From Flavobacteriaceae bacterium UBA5534 (GTDB taxonomy: Bacteria > Bacteroidota > Bacteroidia > Flavobacteriales > Flavobacteriaceae), in contig DINS01000035.1 of assembly GCA_002426015.1 (NCBI GenBank), positions 233,676-297,675 of the forward strand: a stretch of 64,000 bases of DNA, given 5' to 3'. This document shows, piece after piece, positions 42,648-51,468 of this stretch. The notes under the pieces are model-generated. The model saw nothing but the letters and a program-made list of their open reading frames with translations, had not been told where the DNA came from and did no database searches. The position numbers and the translations under genes were made by a program. The first letter of the stretch is position 1. Every line of letters begins with the position of its first letter.

Positions 42648-44592
42648 ATTTTAAATTCACAAAATACATCTCCACTTCACCTTTGCCCTTTGCTTCTATT
42701 TTACCTCTGTATTCAAAAGCAAATTCTGGTTCGTCTTTGATGTAGTTATATGTGTTTTGAGAAATGTTTACCTTACCAATTTCCCCATGACTTTCCATTC
42801 GTGAGGCCGTGTTGACGGTATCTCCCCAAATATCGTATTGGAATTTTTTGACACCTACAATACCAGCCACCACTGATCCTGTATGGATGCCAACACGCAT
42901 CTCAAACGTGTGTTCTCCTTTGGATTGTTTCTCTTTACCAAGTTCTGATATAAACGCTTGCATCTCTAAAGCTGCCAAAACAGTACGCTTTACTGAATCA
43001 TCCGAATGGATAGGCAAACCACCAGCAGCCATGTAAGCATCACCAATGGTCTTGATTTTTTCTATATTATATTTCTGCATGATGTTGTCAAATGCTTCAA
43101 AGCAGATATTGATATTGGCTACCAAATCTTTTGCGGTCATTTGTTCAGAATGTCCAGTGAAATTTTTGAAATCGGAAAACAAAATAGAAACCATCTCAAA
43201 ATCCCTAGCGTCCGCTTTACCTTTGGATTTGAGTTCTTCCGCTATTTCAGCAGGTAAAATATTAAGCAATAAAGTATCAGAGCGATCTTTTTCTTTTTCA
43301 ATGACGGCTTTAGATTTTTTTACATAACGCCATCTGCTATACAGACCACCAGACAAAAGCAAAAAGAAAATACCAGCCACCATAGCGATGTTTTTATTCT
43401 TATCCTTTTTACGAACTTCTGTTTGGTGTGCCATCTCCACTTTTGCGTCTTTTGCAACTTGCGCAATACTATCTATCTCTAATTGTTTGGCAAATTCCAA
43501 ATTCTGCATGTTTTTAATGGTACTTTGGGATTTCAGGCTATCATTCAAGATGTTTAATTGTTCAAAATAATCAAGCGCTTTATTCCTGTCTACTTCTTTG
43601 TAGGACGTGTATAAACATTCACATGCGTTTTTTTGAAATTGTATACTTTCCATCTCTTTTGCAATTTTCAATGATTTTTCACATTCCACTACGGCCTTTT
43701 TATAATGACCTTGTTTAATATAAAGCATACCAATATTTCTCAAAAGTTCAGAAGTAATTCCAATTCCACCCATCTTCTCCTGTAGCTTTTGGGCTTTTTT
43801 AAAATAGTCTAAAGCTTGCATGTAATCATTGTTTTCTCTATAACATTCTCCAATATTGTTCAAAGAAATAATGATGCCTTCCTGATCTCCCAATGTTTCG
43901 TCAATCTTTAAGCTTCTTAAAAAATACTCCAAAGCTTTAGAATATTTTTTTTGACATTGGTATGCAACTCCAATATTGTTTAAAGCACCTGAAATGTAAA
44001 AGGTATCATTTAATTCCTCATAGAGAGTCAAACTCTTTTTATGATATTCCATCGCTTTAGAGCAATCATCAAGTCTCGAATACACAGTTCCAACTTTGGT
44101 ATAATAATTAGCGAGTCCTAATTTATTTCCCAATACATTATCAATTTTATAGCCTCTTTGATAGTATTCCAGTGCTTTTGTAAACATGCCTTGCTCTTGA
44201 TAGGCCTCTCCAATCCAATATAAAGACAATGCAATTTCTTTTTTATCACCTAAATCCTCCATAATCTTTAAGGCTCGTAGATAGCTATTCATAGCGCTTA
44301 CATGTTCGCCTTTAGATTTTTGGGAGATACCTTGCCAAACCATAGCATTAGCCATAAATAGTTTCTGGTTTTTACTTTCGGCTAATGTATATTGCATTTC
44401 TGATAAGATATAAAGAGAATCTGCTGGTAGTCTGTAGTAATTGTCAAAAAAATAACTGCGCATTGCCTTTAATCTGATGGTGTCAGACTTGGTTTCGTCT
44501 TTCCATATAACCATAATGGAATCTATTTTTGATTGCGATTGTAAAGAGGTAGCGACCAAACTTAATACAATAAAAATAGTTCTTATTTTCAT
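42646..44592 (-). CDS. Receptor-type adenylate cyclase with TPR repeats (paralogue B)
   Basis: 648 residues, same layout as the gene at 38316: signal peptide (1-19), about seven TPRs at about 85-345, membrane helix at about 401-419, linker helix, and a class III cyclase at about 465-645. All key residues are kept: D474 (ILFSDF), K512 (EKIK), D518 (GDAYMA), D587 (YDIWG), N594 and R598 (VNTASR), so ATP is the expected substrate. The linker and catalytic halves of A and B are nearly the same, but the TPR halves differ in length and sequence, so they may sense different signals. It is divergent from the secreted paralogue 2 gene. Confidence 0.9.
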   Translation of the reverse strand: MKIRTIFIVLSLVATSLQSQSKIDSIMVIWKDETKSDTIRLKAMRSYFFDNYYRLPADSLYILSEMQYTLAESKNQKLFMANAMVWQGISQKSKGEHVSAMNSYLRALKIMEDLGDKKEIALSLYWIGEAYQEQGMFTKALEYYQRGYKIDNVLGNKLGLANYYTKVGTVYSRLDDCSKAMEYHKKSLTLYEELNDTFYISGALNNIGVAYQCQKKYSKALEYFLRSLKIDETLGDQEGIIISLNNIGECYRENNDYMQALDYFKKAQKLQEKMGGIGITSELLRNIGMLYIKQGHYKKAVVECEKSLKIAKEMESIQFQKNACECLYTSYKEVDRNKALDYFEQLNILNDSLKSQSTIKNMQNLEFAKQLEIDSIAQVAKDAKVEMAHQTEVRKKDKNKNIAMVAGIFFLLLSGGLYSRWRYVKKSKAVIEKEKDRSDTLLLNILPAEIAEELKSKGKADARDFEMVSILFSDFKNFTGHSEQMTAKDLVANINICFEAFDNIMQKYNIEKIKTIGDAYMAAGGLPIHSDDSVKRTVLAALEMQAFISELGKEKQSKGEHTFEMRVGIHTGSVVAGIVGVKKFQYDIWGDTVNTASRMESHGEIGKVNISQNTYNYIKDEPEFAFEYRGKIEAKGKGEVEMYFVNLK

Positions 44593-44716
44593 AGTTTGTT
44601 GGTTAACAGTAGTTAAAAATACGAAAAATACAAATGGAAATCTATTGTTTTAGCTCCTTAAGATATCTTTTTCTGAAGGCTTCATAATCTTTGCGGAATT
44701 TGGATAGTAGTAACCC

Positions 44717-44771
44717 CGTGTTAACCTCGTGTTAACCTCGTGTGAAACCCGTGTTAACCTCGTGTGGGCAA
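44717..44771 (+). repeat. 11-bp tandem repeat array, five units
   Basis: Units start at 44717, 44728, 44739, 44750 and 44761 with no phase drift. Units 1, 2 and 4 are CGTGTTAACCT; unit 3 is CGTGTGAAACC and unit 5 CGTGTGGGCAA. The array is GC-richer than its surroundings. It sits 88-142 bases upstream of the -24 box at 44859. One unit per helical turn is what co-operative binding sites would look like. Confidence 0.9.
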
Positions 44772-44833
44772 ACCATAAAGGAGGCTCATAAGTACTCGTA
44801 TCATAACTAAATATAAAAATAAGCTCATTATCA

Positions 44834-44847
44834 AACACTTAAGTGTT
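44834..44847. repeat. 14-bp palindrome upstream of the sigma-54-type promoter
   Basis: AACACTTAAGTGTT is perfectly self-complementary and ends 11 bases before the -24 box; it is a candidate protein-binding site. Confidence 0.55.
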
Positions 44848-44858
44848 GGTTTTTATTT

Positions 44859-44876
44859 TTGGCACGTTGTTTGAAT
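44859..44876 (+). promoter_or_regulatory. Sigma-54-type -24/-12 promoter for the 44911 gene
   Basis: TTGGCACGTTGTTTGAAT: TTGGCACG, 4 bases, TTGAAT, with the same GG-to-GA spacing of 12 as the promoter at 41813. The predicted mRNA start near 44886 lies one base before an ATG at 44887, which makes that ATG an unlikely start and favours ATG 44911. Confidence 0.72.
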
Positions 44877-44910
44877 ATAGTTTGGTATGTCAAACTTAAA
44901 ACAAACACTC

Positions 44911-46089
44911 ATGAAAAAATTAGCTTTATTTTTTACTGCAGTGTTCCTCGTAGGAACTACAGTAAGCGCAAAAACCACCAATGCTCTTAAAGATAATTCA
45001 GCATCTATCGCCACATCTTATAATTATGGCAATTCCTTCATCTTTACCGAAGGTGGTATTGAGTTTTCTGTGTTTCCCGATGGCCAGTTCGACTTCTATG
45101 CTACCAATTATGGTCCAGATGTCAGCGTATCCATCAATACACCAAACGTATCCTTTAGTTTTAACAATGGTTACGATTACAGTCCGTATGTACAATACGA
45201 CGATTTTGGTGCCATCATTCAAATAGAAAACGTGCCTATTTACTACGATTATTATGGTCGTATCATACAGGCTGGTAACGTTAATATACACTACAACAAT
45301 TACGGACGTGTAACGCGTATCGGAGGGCTATATGTATATTACAACAACCATCATGTGTTTTCGCATTGCACTGGGTTTATCAACATCTACAACCGAGTGT
45401 ATGTGTACAGACCTTGGCATCGTTACTATGCAGTACCTGCACGCAACTACTGCATCGTGTATAACAAACCTTATAGACAATATTACAAACCTGTACGCCA
45501 CCATTATTACAGACCTTATACCAATAATCATAGACAAGCAGTTAGTTACAGCAGTACACGTCGTACCACTAATTACAATTCTGGGCGTCGAGGTGATCTA
45601 GCAAGTAATGCTCGCATTAGTGACAGATACCGTCAAGAGGCCTCACCTAATCGAAGCCAAAGTACAACAAGACGAGATACAAGAGACTTAAGTGCCTCAC
45701 AAGCCAATACGCGTCAAAACTCAAGAGTTGAACGTAATGATAGAGTGACGTCACCTACCAGAACGCAACAAAACACAAGAACAAATCGTAACGATAGGGT
45801 GACTTCACCAACAAGAACGTCACAAAGCACACGAACAAATGGCAATGATAGAAGCGTAAGACAATCAACGCCGACAAGAACAGAGCAATCGGTACGTACA
45901 AATACAAGAACAAATGTTAATAAAAATACGAGTGTAAGAAAACCAAACAGTACGAATACTCGTATATCTAATAAAGGAAATAATGAAAGAGTTAATAAAA
46001 GTAATACAAGACAACCTCAAAGAGCTTCTTCTGGTAGTAATACCTCAAAACAAAGAAGTACAACTACAAGAAGTAAAAGAGGAAATTAA
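44911..46089 (+). CDS. Secreted repeat protein, paralogue 2, with Arg/Thr-rich tail
   Basis: 392 residues from ATG 44911, with a signal peptide (MKKLALFFTAVFLVGTTVSA). FTEGGIEFSVFPDGQFDF (45-62) matches the first paralogue, and three 16-18-residue repeats (YDDFGAIIQIENVPIYY, YDYYGRIIQAGNVNIHY, NNYGRVTRIGGLYVYY) follow at about 98-150. A Tyr/His/Arg-rich stretch comes next (about 160-205). The last 180 residues or so are very basic and low in complexity (Arg, Thr, Ser, Asn), with 18-residue tandem units (NDRVTSPTRT). The mature protein is strongly basic. No known family. An upstream in-frame ATG at 44887 would overlap the promoter. Confidence 0.8.
   Translation: MKKLALFFTAVFLVGTTVSAKTTNALKDNSASIATSYNYGNSFIFTEGGIEFSVFPDGQFDFYATNYGPDVSVSINTPNVSFSFNNGYDYSPYVQYDDFGAIIQIENVPIYYDYYGRIIQAGNVNIHYNNYGRVTRIGGLYVYYNNHHVFSHCTGFINIYNRVYVYRPWHRYYAVPARNYCIVYNKPYRQYYKPVRHHYYRPYTNNHRQAVSYSSTRRTTNYNSGRRGDLASNARISDRYRQEASPNRSQSTTRRDTRDLSASQANTRQNSRVERNDRVTSPTRTQQNTRTNRNDRVTSPTRTSQSTRTNGNDRSVRQSTPTRTEQSVRTNTRTNVNKNTSVRKPNSTNTRISNKGNNERVNKSNTRQPQRASSGSNTSKQRSTTTRSKRGN
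45733..45894 (+). repeat. 54-bp tandem repeat within the secreted paralogue 2 gene
   Basis: Two close copies (starts 45733 and 45787) and one diverged copy (45841), each 54 bases or 18 codons, encode NDRVTSPTRT plus flanking Thr/Arg residues. Confidence 0.75.
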
Positions 46090-46154
46090 TATAAAAACGA
46101 TTTACACAGTAGTTAGTTTGTAACTAATTACGAATTTTTTGGTTGGTTAGTTGG

Positions 46155-46200
46155 AAAGTCCTGCAAGACGTATGCCTCAGAGCACCTTGTGGGATTTTCT
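46155..46200 (+). terminator. Rho-independent terminator after secreted paralogue 2
   Basis: A 13-bp RNA stem allowing G-U pairs (46155-46167 with 46186-46198), then a T-rich tract. It lies 66 bases after the stop. Confidence 0.55.
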
Positions 46201-46201
46201 T

Positions 46202-46221
46202 ATTCCAGTGAAAACAGGAAT
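46202..46221. repeat. Degenerate copy of the GAAA hairpin repeat
   Basis: ATTCCAGTGAAAACAGGAAT keeps the outer ATTCC/GGAAT and the GAAA loop of the element at 1616; the inner pairs differ but still pair (GT with AC), with one A-A mismatch. Confidence 0.5.
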
Positions 46222-46279
46222 CTTAATGATTGAAATCTAAAAGCACAAATTCAAATCAACTAAATGCTGCGACTGTACA

Positions 46280-47737
46280 CTATTTTACCTTCAAATACTT
46301 CTTAATCAAAATTGAAATATCTTCAGACACATTGAGTTTTAAGATAGATACAACATATACAAAAGTTACCAATAACGACTTCAGCATAATATTGACAATC
46401 GGATGGAATGGGAACTCCCAGAAATAGAATAAGCCAATCGACACGATAATAAGAACCAAAACTTTCCCAGTGTCATAGTTAAAAGGCATCATATCAAACT
46501 TACGCTTCACAAAATATATTTTGATGGTATTATAAACAGTGATTGCCAAAAAGGTCGCAAATGCCGACCCATTGATTCCAAAACGAGGAATGAACAACAT
46601 ATTCAACAAGACGGTCAAAATAGTGAGGATGACACCAAAAAGCAACACTACTCTATAGTAATCACTATTAAAAAGCACAACATTGTTGCAACCCATCAAA
46701 TTATCATAAAGCTTTGCAACACCTACCAAAAATACAACCACCAATCCTCCGCTAAACTCCTCTGGAATCAAATGATAAAGCTCATTGATATTCAAAACAA
46801 TCAATAAAAAGATAAAACCTCCAATAATAAATAAGGTTTGCGAACTTCTGACATATAAATCCTTTAAGGCGACCTTGTTCTTGTCGTTCATATATTGAGC
46901 GGTCAATGGCGATAGTATTTGTTGCATCGCTCTCGAAGGGACTACAATAACAGTGGCAATATAAATAGCAACACCATAGTAAGCGACTTTTTCAATAGGA
47001 ATGTACAACCCAAGCATAAACGAGTCAATATCCAATATAATGGTTGCAATAGAACCTGCAATGATAATCAATGACGAATATTTAAGAATAGAATTGATAT
47101 TCTCCAGCTTATTGAATTTAAACACCGGAAGCCGAACACTAAACGCATAGAGCATCATAATGAACATCCTCACAATATAAACTACAATTACACCAATGAT
47201 AAACTGCTCGACATCAATCCATTGTAGGTAAACTGTAAACAAAAGCAGCATAACACCTACTCTTTGAAACACCTCTTTCATTAAGTTGCCAAATACCGTT
47301 AGCATCTGTGTTTTAGACCATGCAAAAAATACTTCAAAATAAGCCATCGCAATAGCTGCAACATAAATGTACCATACATAACCCATAACGATAGGGTTTT
47401 TTTGTGAAAGCAAACGTCCTATAGCTTCATAAGAAATTGACCCAACGAGTCCAATAGGAATGATAAGCAATAATGGCAAAAACAACATTAAGGTCAAGAA
47501 GCTATTGAGTGAGTTTTTGGTCTTAAAAGTCGAATAGAATTTAATGATGGTATTGTGTACGCCAAAAGCCATCAATGGCATCATAATATTTGCTGATGAC
47601 AAAATAAAAGCTACCAATCCATAATACTGGTCAGATATAAAGTAAGTATATAAAAACAAGGTGTTAAGCGCACCTATACCAAAACCAAGATAGGTCGTAA
47701 TCGTGTTTTTAAAGGATTGACTGGTAACAATTCCCAT
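46280..47737 (-). CDS. Polysaccharide flippase (Wzx/MATE-like)
   Basis: 485 residues, almost entirely membrane helices (about 12-14). The N-terminal FKNTITTYLGFGIGALNTLF and AFGVHNTIIKFYS segments are typical of the oligosaccharide flippase family, which moves undecaprenyl-linked glycans across the inner membrane. Its ATG shares a base with the upstream glycosyltransferase stop (TAATG), so the two are coupled. The full chain is flippase, glycosyltransferase and YfhO protein. No wzy- or ligase-like gene is seen, so the exported glycan is unknown. Confidence 0.88.
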   Translation of the reverse strand: MGIVTSQSFKNTITTYLGFGIGALNTLFLYTYFISDQYYGLVAFILSSANIMMPLMAFGVHNTIIKFYSTFKTKNSLNSFLTLMLFLPLLLIIPIGLVGSISYEAIGRLLSQKNPIVMGYVWYIYVAAIAMAYFEVFFAWSKTQMLTVFGNLMKEVFQRVGVMLLLFTVYLQWIDVEQFIIGVIVVYIVRMFIMMLYAFSVRLPVFKFNKLENINSILKYSSLIIIAGSIATIILDIDSFMLGLYIPIEKVAYYGVAIYIATVIVVPSRAMQQILSPLTAQYMNDKNKVALKDLYVRSSQTLFIIGGFIFLLIVLNINELYHLIPEEFSGGLVVVFLVGVAKLYDNLMGCNNVVLFNSDYYRVVLLFGVILTILTVLLNMLFIPRFGINGSAFATFLAITVYNTIKIYFVKRKFDMMPFNYDTGKVLVLIIVSIGLFYFWEFPFHPIVNIMLKSLLVTFVYVVSILKLNVSEDISILIKKYLKVK

Positions 47738-49014
47738 TAGATAAGTTCTGACAAGGTTTTAGTTAATGCTTTTCGGCTATAAGGTTGCAATCCTATAGGC
47801 TGTGTCGCCAAGGCATTGTTCTTATAGGCTTCAAAATACGTCAAAATTTGCGATTTTAATTCAGATGTTGCATCATAATAAAAATAAGAACCTGTATTGG
47901 TTTCTGCAATAATACGCTCCACATCAGAATCTCTTGGGCCTATGGCCAATATTGGTGTATCTGACACCATGTATTCAAACAACTTACCAGGAATTATGGC
48001 TTTGGTATCTTCTGAATCAATTTCGACCAACAAAAGTAATTGGGAGGCACGTTGTGCCATTAGTGCTTCATTATGACCAACATAACCAACGACATTGATA
48101 TGACTATTAGAAATATATTGTTCTATTTCATTCAATACATCATCACTAACAACTCCTATCAACTTTAACTGAAAGCTATGATTGAAAGCTTCATTTTCGG
48201 CAATCAATTCATTCAAAATCTGCCATAATAGCTTCGGATTGCGTTCTGATAGTAATGAACCAATATGTGAAATGGTAAATTTATCATCTTTTATGGCTTT
48301 TGGTAAATGATAAGTGTCATAACCGTTGGTAATCACTTTTATAGATTGGTTGGTTTTATCTCCAAACTCTTTTTTTGTGTTTTCACTCGTCACAATGATA
48401 TGGTCAGCAGAAGACAGCACATCTCTTTCCATTTGCTCATGCTTTTTGGCTGAACGGTTGGTCAACTTTAACTTTTTATGATAACCTATGGTCGTCCAAG
48501 GATCTCTAAAATCGGCAAGCCACTTCACTCCTATTTGTTGTTTTAGTTTGAGACCAATCAAATGCAAACTATGTGGTGGCCCAGTTGTGATGATGGTTTC
48601 AATCTGCTCTTCTTTTATATAGTCTGAAAGAAACTTTACTGAAGGTGTTATCCAAGCTTTTCTTGCATCTGGAATAAAATAATTGCCTCTTACATACAGC
48701 ATCAATCGTTGAATAAAATTTTGTTTCTTTTCTTTCGGAATGACTCCAGAACTGATGGTTTTCGAATGATTTTTTGATAAAAACTCTGCAAGTCGATACG
48801 GTTCTTTTATTGGCTGTTTGATTATAATGACATCTTTAGAAACTTCAGATTGCAAACTCAAATCTGTAATAGGATAACTCGGATTTTCTGGAATATAAAC
48901 AATAGGCTGAATATCATATTCAGGAAGGTATTTGACAAACTTTAGCCAACGTTGTACTCCTGGCCCTCCGGCTGGCGGCCAATAATACGTGATGATGAGT
49001 GCTTTTTTACGCAC
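47737..49014 (-). CDS. Family 4 glycosyltransferase
   Basis: 425 residues. The N-terminal domain has TYYWPPAGGPGVQRWLKFVK (residues 9-28), the A-x-G-G-P-G-V acceptor-side motif. LADFRDPWTTIG lies near 175, and the C-terminal donor domain has IPGKLFEYMVSDTPILAIG near 360-378. It transfers a sugar from a nucleotide or lipid donor, probably to a lipid-linked glycan. It overlaps the YfhO gene by 8 bases and the flippase gene by 1, so the four genes at 46280-51750 are one operon. Confidence 0.88.
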   Translation of the reverse strand: MRKKALIITYYWPPAGGPGVQRWLKFVKYLPEYDIQPIVYIPENPSYPITDLSLQSEVSKDVIIIKQPIKEPYRLAEFLSKNHSKTISSGVIPKEKKQNFIQRLMLYVRGNYFIPDARKAWITPSVKFLSDYIKEEQIETIITTGPPHSLHLIGLKLKQQIGVKWLADFRDPWTTIGYHKKLKLTNRSAKKHEQMERDVLSSADHIIVTSENTKKEFGDKTNQSIKVITNGYDTYHLPKAIKDDKFTISHIGSLLSERNPKLLWQILNELIAENEAFNHSFQLKLIGVVSDDVLNEIEQYISNSHINVVGYVGHNEALMAQRASQLLLLVEIDSEDTKAIIPGKLFEYMVSDTPILAIGPRDSDVERIIAETNTGSYFYYDATSELKSQILTYFEAYKNNALATQPIGLQPYSRKALTKTLSELI

Positions 49015-51439
49015 TTTCTTTGGTTTTATTTTTAAACGCTAAATATATTCCTCCTAAAATCAATAAAGCTAGTATCATTGAACTTGCCAATGCAATAGTC
49101 CCTCCTGTTTTGATAACTTTAGGTTCAAATTTAAATTCTATGGTGTGCTTCCCTTCCGGAATTTCCATCCCTCTCAATACATAATTCACGCGGTAGTGAG
49201 GTACAGGCTTTCCATCAATAAACGCTTGCCAGCCATCTGCATAATAAATTTCTGAAAAGACTGCAAAACTATTTTTGCTACTATTGGAGTGATACTTTAA
49301 GTAGTTAGGCTTGTAGGTTGACAATTTGATGGTTGAGGTTGAATCAACAGCGAATTTTTTGCTTTTTAAATTTTGGGTAGTAATCGCTTTTGCTTTGGTA
49401 TCCAAGCTATCCAAAGCTCTAATCTCTTCAGTAGCTGAACTCAATTTTTCGAGCTCACTCACAAACCAAGCATTGCCATTGGGTTCTGTATATTCTGTAA
49501 AAGCACCAACATTTGTGTTGGATTGGTCACTGGCAATAATATATTTGGTGTTCAGCATATTAAGAACATTGACATTGTTCTTTGCAATATGAAAATCAAA
49601 TAATTCGTCATAACGTCCCAATTTGGCTGCGTGATAACCAGATAGTGAATTATGAAAATAAGCTGCTTTACCAGGCTCACGAGATGCGACATCAAACACT
49701 CTAAAGTGAGTGGTGTCTTTCAAGATTTCCAAATCGGCAGCATTGGGCTGAAAGGGCTTGTTGACCTGAATAGATGACACGAAATTGTCATTATTTACAT
49801 AACGTCTATCTACACTTACCAGATCAAATAAAATTAAAGCGGCAAAGACAACTACCACTAATGTTTCTGATAGTTTCTTCTTTAAAAACAAAAAGATTGT
49901 TCCAGATGACAACAACACCAGTATCAAGGTTCTTAAAGTGTCAGTGGTAAACATAGCTCTTCTGTCATCTTTTAATGCAGTTACAAAGCTTTCCCCATAT
50001 TCACCATACACCTGTCTAAAATACCCATCATTGCCACCAACAAAGCTGAATGACGATTTAAAAAGCAAGAACAAAATGGCCAATCCACCAGTAATAAGTG
50101 CAGAATATTTAAGTGCTTTTAGCTTTTTCTCATCACCTTCAAAGTTATTGAACAAGCGCACTATCCCAAAAATGGCAAGTACAGGGATGCATAACTCTAA
50201 AATGACCTGAATTGAACTTACAGCTCTAAATTTGTCATATAAAGGCACATAATCAATGAAGAAATCGGTTAGAAACCCTAAATTTTTACCATAAGACAAT
50301 AATAATGACAGAATCGTTCCAGCTACAAGCCACCATTTTAGGCGACCTTTTACCAAGAACAACGCAAACACAAACAAAAACAACACGACAGCACCAATAT
50401 AGGCTGGTGCTTCAACAATAGGTTGGTTTCCCCAATAGGTAGGTGTTGTTTTAGTTTCTTGGATGGCCTCTACCGAACTTGCTCCAATAGACGTATAAAA
50501 TTTATACATGGCTGAATCTTTACCTACATCTTCACTATTGCCTCCTCCCATAAAACGAGGAATGTATAAATTGAAGGTTTCCAATAACCCATAGCTATAT
50601 TCAGTAATATATTCTTTATCTAAACCAGAAGTTGGCTTCTTTGGGCTACCATCTGCATTAATGGTCAATTCGCTTTTTCCTCGAGTGCTTTCTTTGACAT
50701 ATTCTTGAGTTGCCATAATATTGGTAGCATTCAAGCCAATAGATAATATAACCGCAACAACCATCAAACCAACAGCTTTAAAATAGTGTGGCAATAATTT
50801 TTTACGATAGGCATCAACCAAATACGCAATACCTAGAACGATTACCAACAACATTAGATAATAGGTCATCTGAAAGTGGTTTGCTTCAATCTCCAATGCC
50901 ATAGCAACTGTTGTCAATAAAAACCCAGCAATGTATTTCTGTCTGAATGTGAGAATGATACCACTCAATACCAAAGGCATATAAGCAATGGCGTGCGCTT
51001 TACTGTTGTGCCCAACACCAAGAATAATGATAAGGTAGGTAGAAAAACCAAACGCCAACGCACCTAAAGCTGCGAGCTTAAAATCGACTTTAAGTGATAA
51101 CAATAAAATGTAAAACCCAATAAAATATAGAAACAGATAATCGGCTGGACGTGGCAGAAAGCGTAATGCTGAATCTACTTTTTTGATATAGTTGTGCGGA
51201 TATTTTGCTCCCAATTGATAGGTTGGCATCCCTCCAAAGGCACTATTGGTCCAATAGGTTTCTTCACCTGTGGCTTCTCTAAAATCATTTTGTTGCTTGG
51301 ACATCCCAATATAGTGCTTAATATCACTTTGGTAAATCTGTTTTCCACTTAAAACCGGATTGAAATACAATAACGATACCACAACAAAACCGACAAGAAT
51401 CAATACGTGTGGCAAAAACTTTTTAAAGGATGTTTGCAT
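49007..51439 (-). CDS. YfhO family membrane protein
   Basis: 810 residues with about 12-14 membrane helices, a large extracytoplasmic loop region, and a C-terminal soluble domain (about 560-790) before a last helix. The segment YQSDIKHYIGMSKQQNDFRE (36-55) and TYWTNSAFGGMPTYQ match the family as I recall it. YfhO-type proteins are GT-C-like enzymes; the Bacillus one is implicated in glycosylation of lipoteichoic acid. Its overlap with a GT4 gene and a flippase gene points to glycan assembly. Catalytic residues were not assigned. Confidence 0.85.
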   Translation of the reverse strand: MQTSFKKFLPHVLILVGFVVVSLLYFNPVLSGKQIYQSDIKHYIGMSKQQNDFREATGEETYWTNSAFGGMPTYQLGAKYPHNYIKKVDSALRFLPRPADYLFLYFIGFYILLLSLKVDFKLAALGALAFGFSTYLIIILGVGHNSKAHAIAYMPLVLSGIILTFRQKYIAGFLLTTVAMALEIEANHFQMTYYLMLLVIVLGIAYLVDAYRKKLLPHYFKAVGLMVVAVILSIGLNATNIMATQEYVKESTRGKSELTINADGSPKKPTSGLDKEYITEYSYGLLETFNLYIPRFMGGGNSEDVGKDSAMYKFYTSIGASSVEAIQETKTTPTYWGNQPIVEAPAYIGAVVLFLFVFALFLVKGRLKWWLVAGTILSLLLSYGKNLGFLTDFFIDYVPLYDKFRAVSSIQVILELCIPVLAIFGIVRLFNNFEGDEKKLKALKYSALITGGLAILFLLFKSSFSFVGGNDGYFRQVYGEYGESFVTALKDDRRAMFTTDTLRTLILVLLSSGTIFLFLKKKLSETLVVVVFAALILFDLVSVDRRYVNNDNFVSSIQVNKPFQPNAADLEILKDTTHFRVFDVASREPGKAAYFHNSLSGYHAAKLGRYDELFDFHIAKNNVNVLNMLNTKYIIASDQSNTNVGAFTEYTEPNGNAWFVSELEKLSSATEEIRALDSLDTKAKAITTQNLKSKKFAVDSTSTIKLSTYKPNYLKYHSNSSKNSFAVFSEIYYADGWQAFIDGKPVPHYRVNYVLRGMEIPEGKHTIEFKFEPKVIKTGGTIALASSMILALLILGGIYLAFKNKTKESA

Positions 51440-51468
51440 GGATATAGTTTGTAAAATTTAAGCGAAAA

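Larger units (their letters stand above)
44593..44910. other. 318-base regulatory gap between cyclase B and secreted paralogue 2
   Basis: No RNA gene or protein gene is supported here. It holds, left to right, the 11-bp repeat array (44717-44771), a 14-bp palindrome (44834-44847) and the sigma-54-type promoter (44859-44876). A weak minus-strand open frame crosses the array and is rejected. Confidence 0.7.

Noticed and set aside
44650..44838. Minus-strand open frame of 62 codons across the 11-bp repeat array
   Set aside because: Its sequence is largely the translated repeat (TRLTR units), it lies upstream of a promoter, and it has no start signal or plausible domain.
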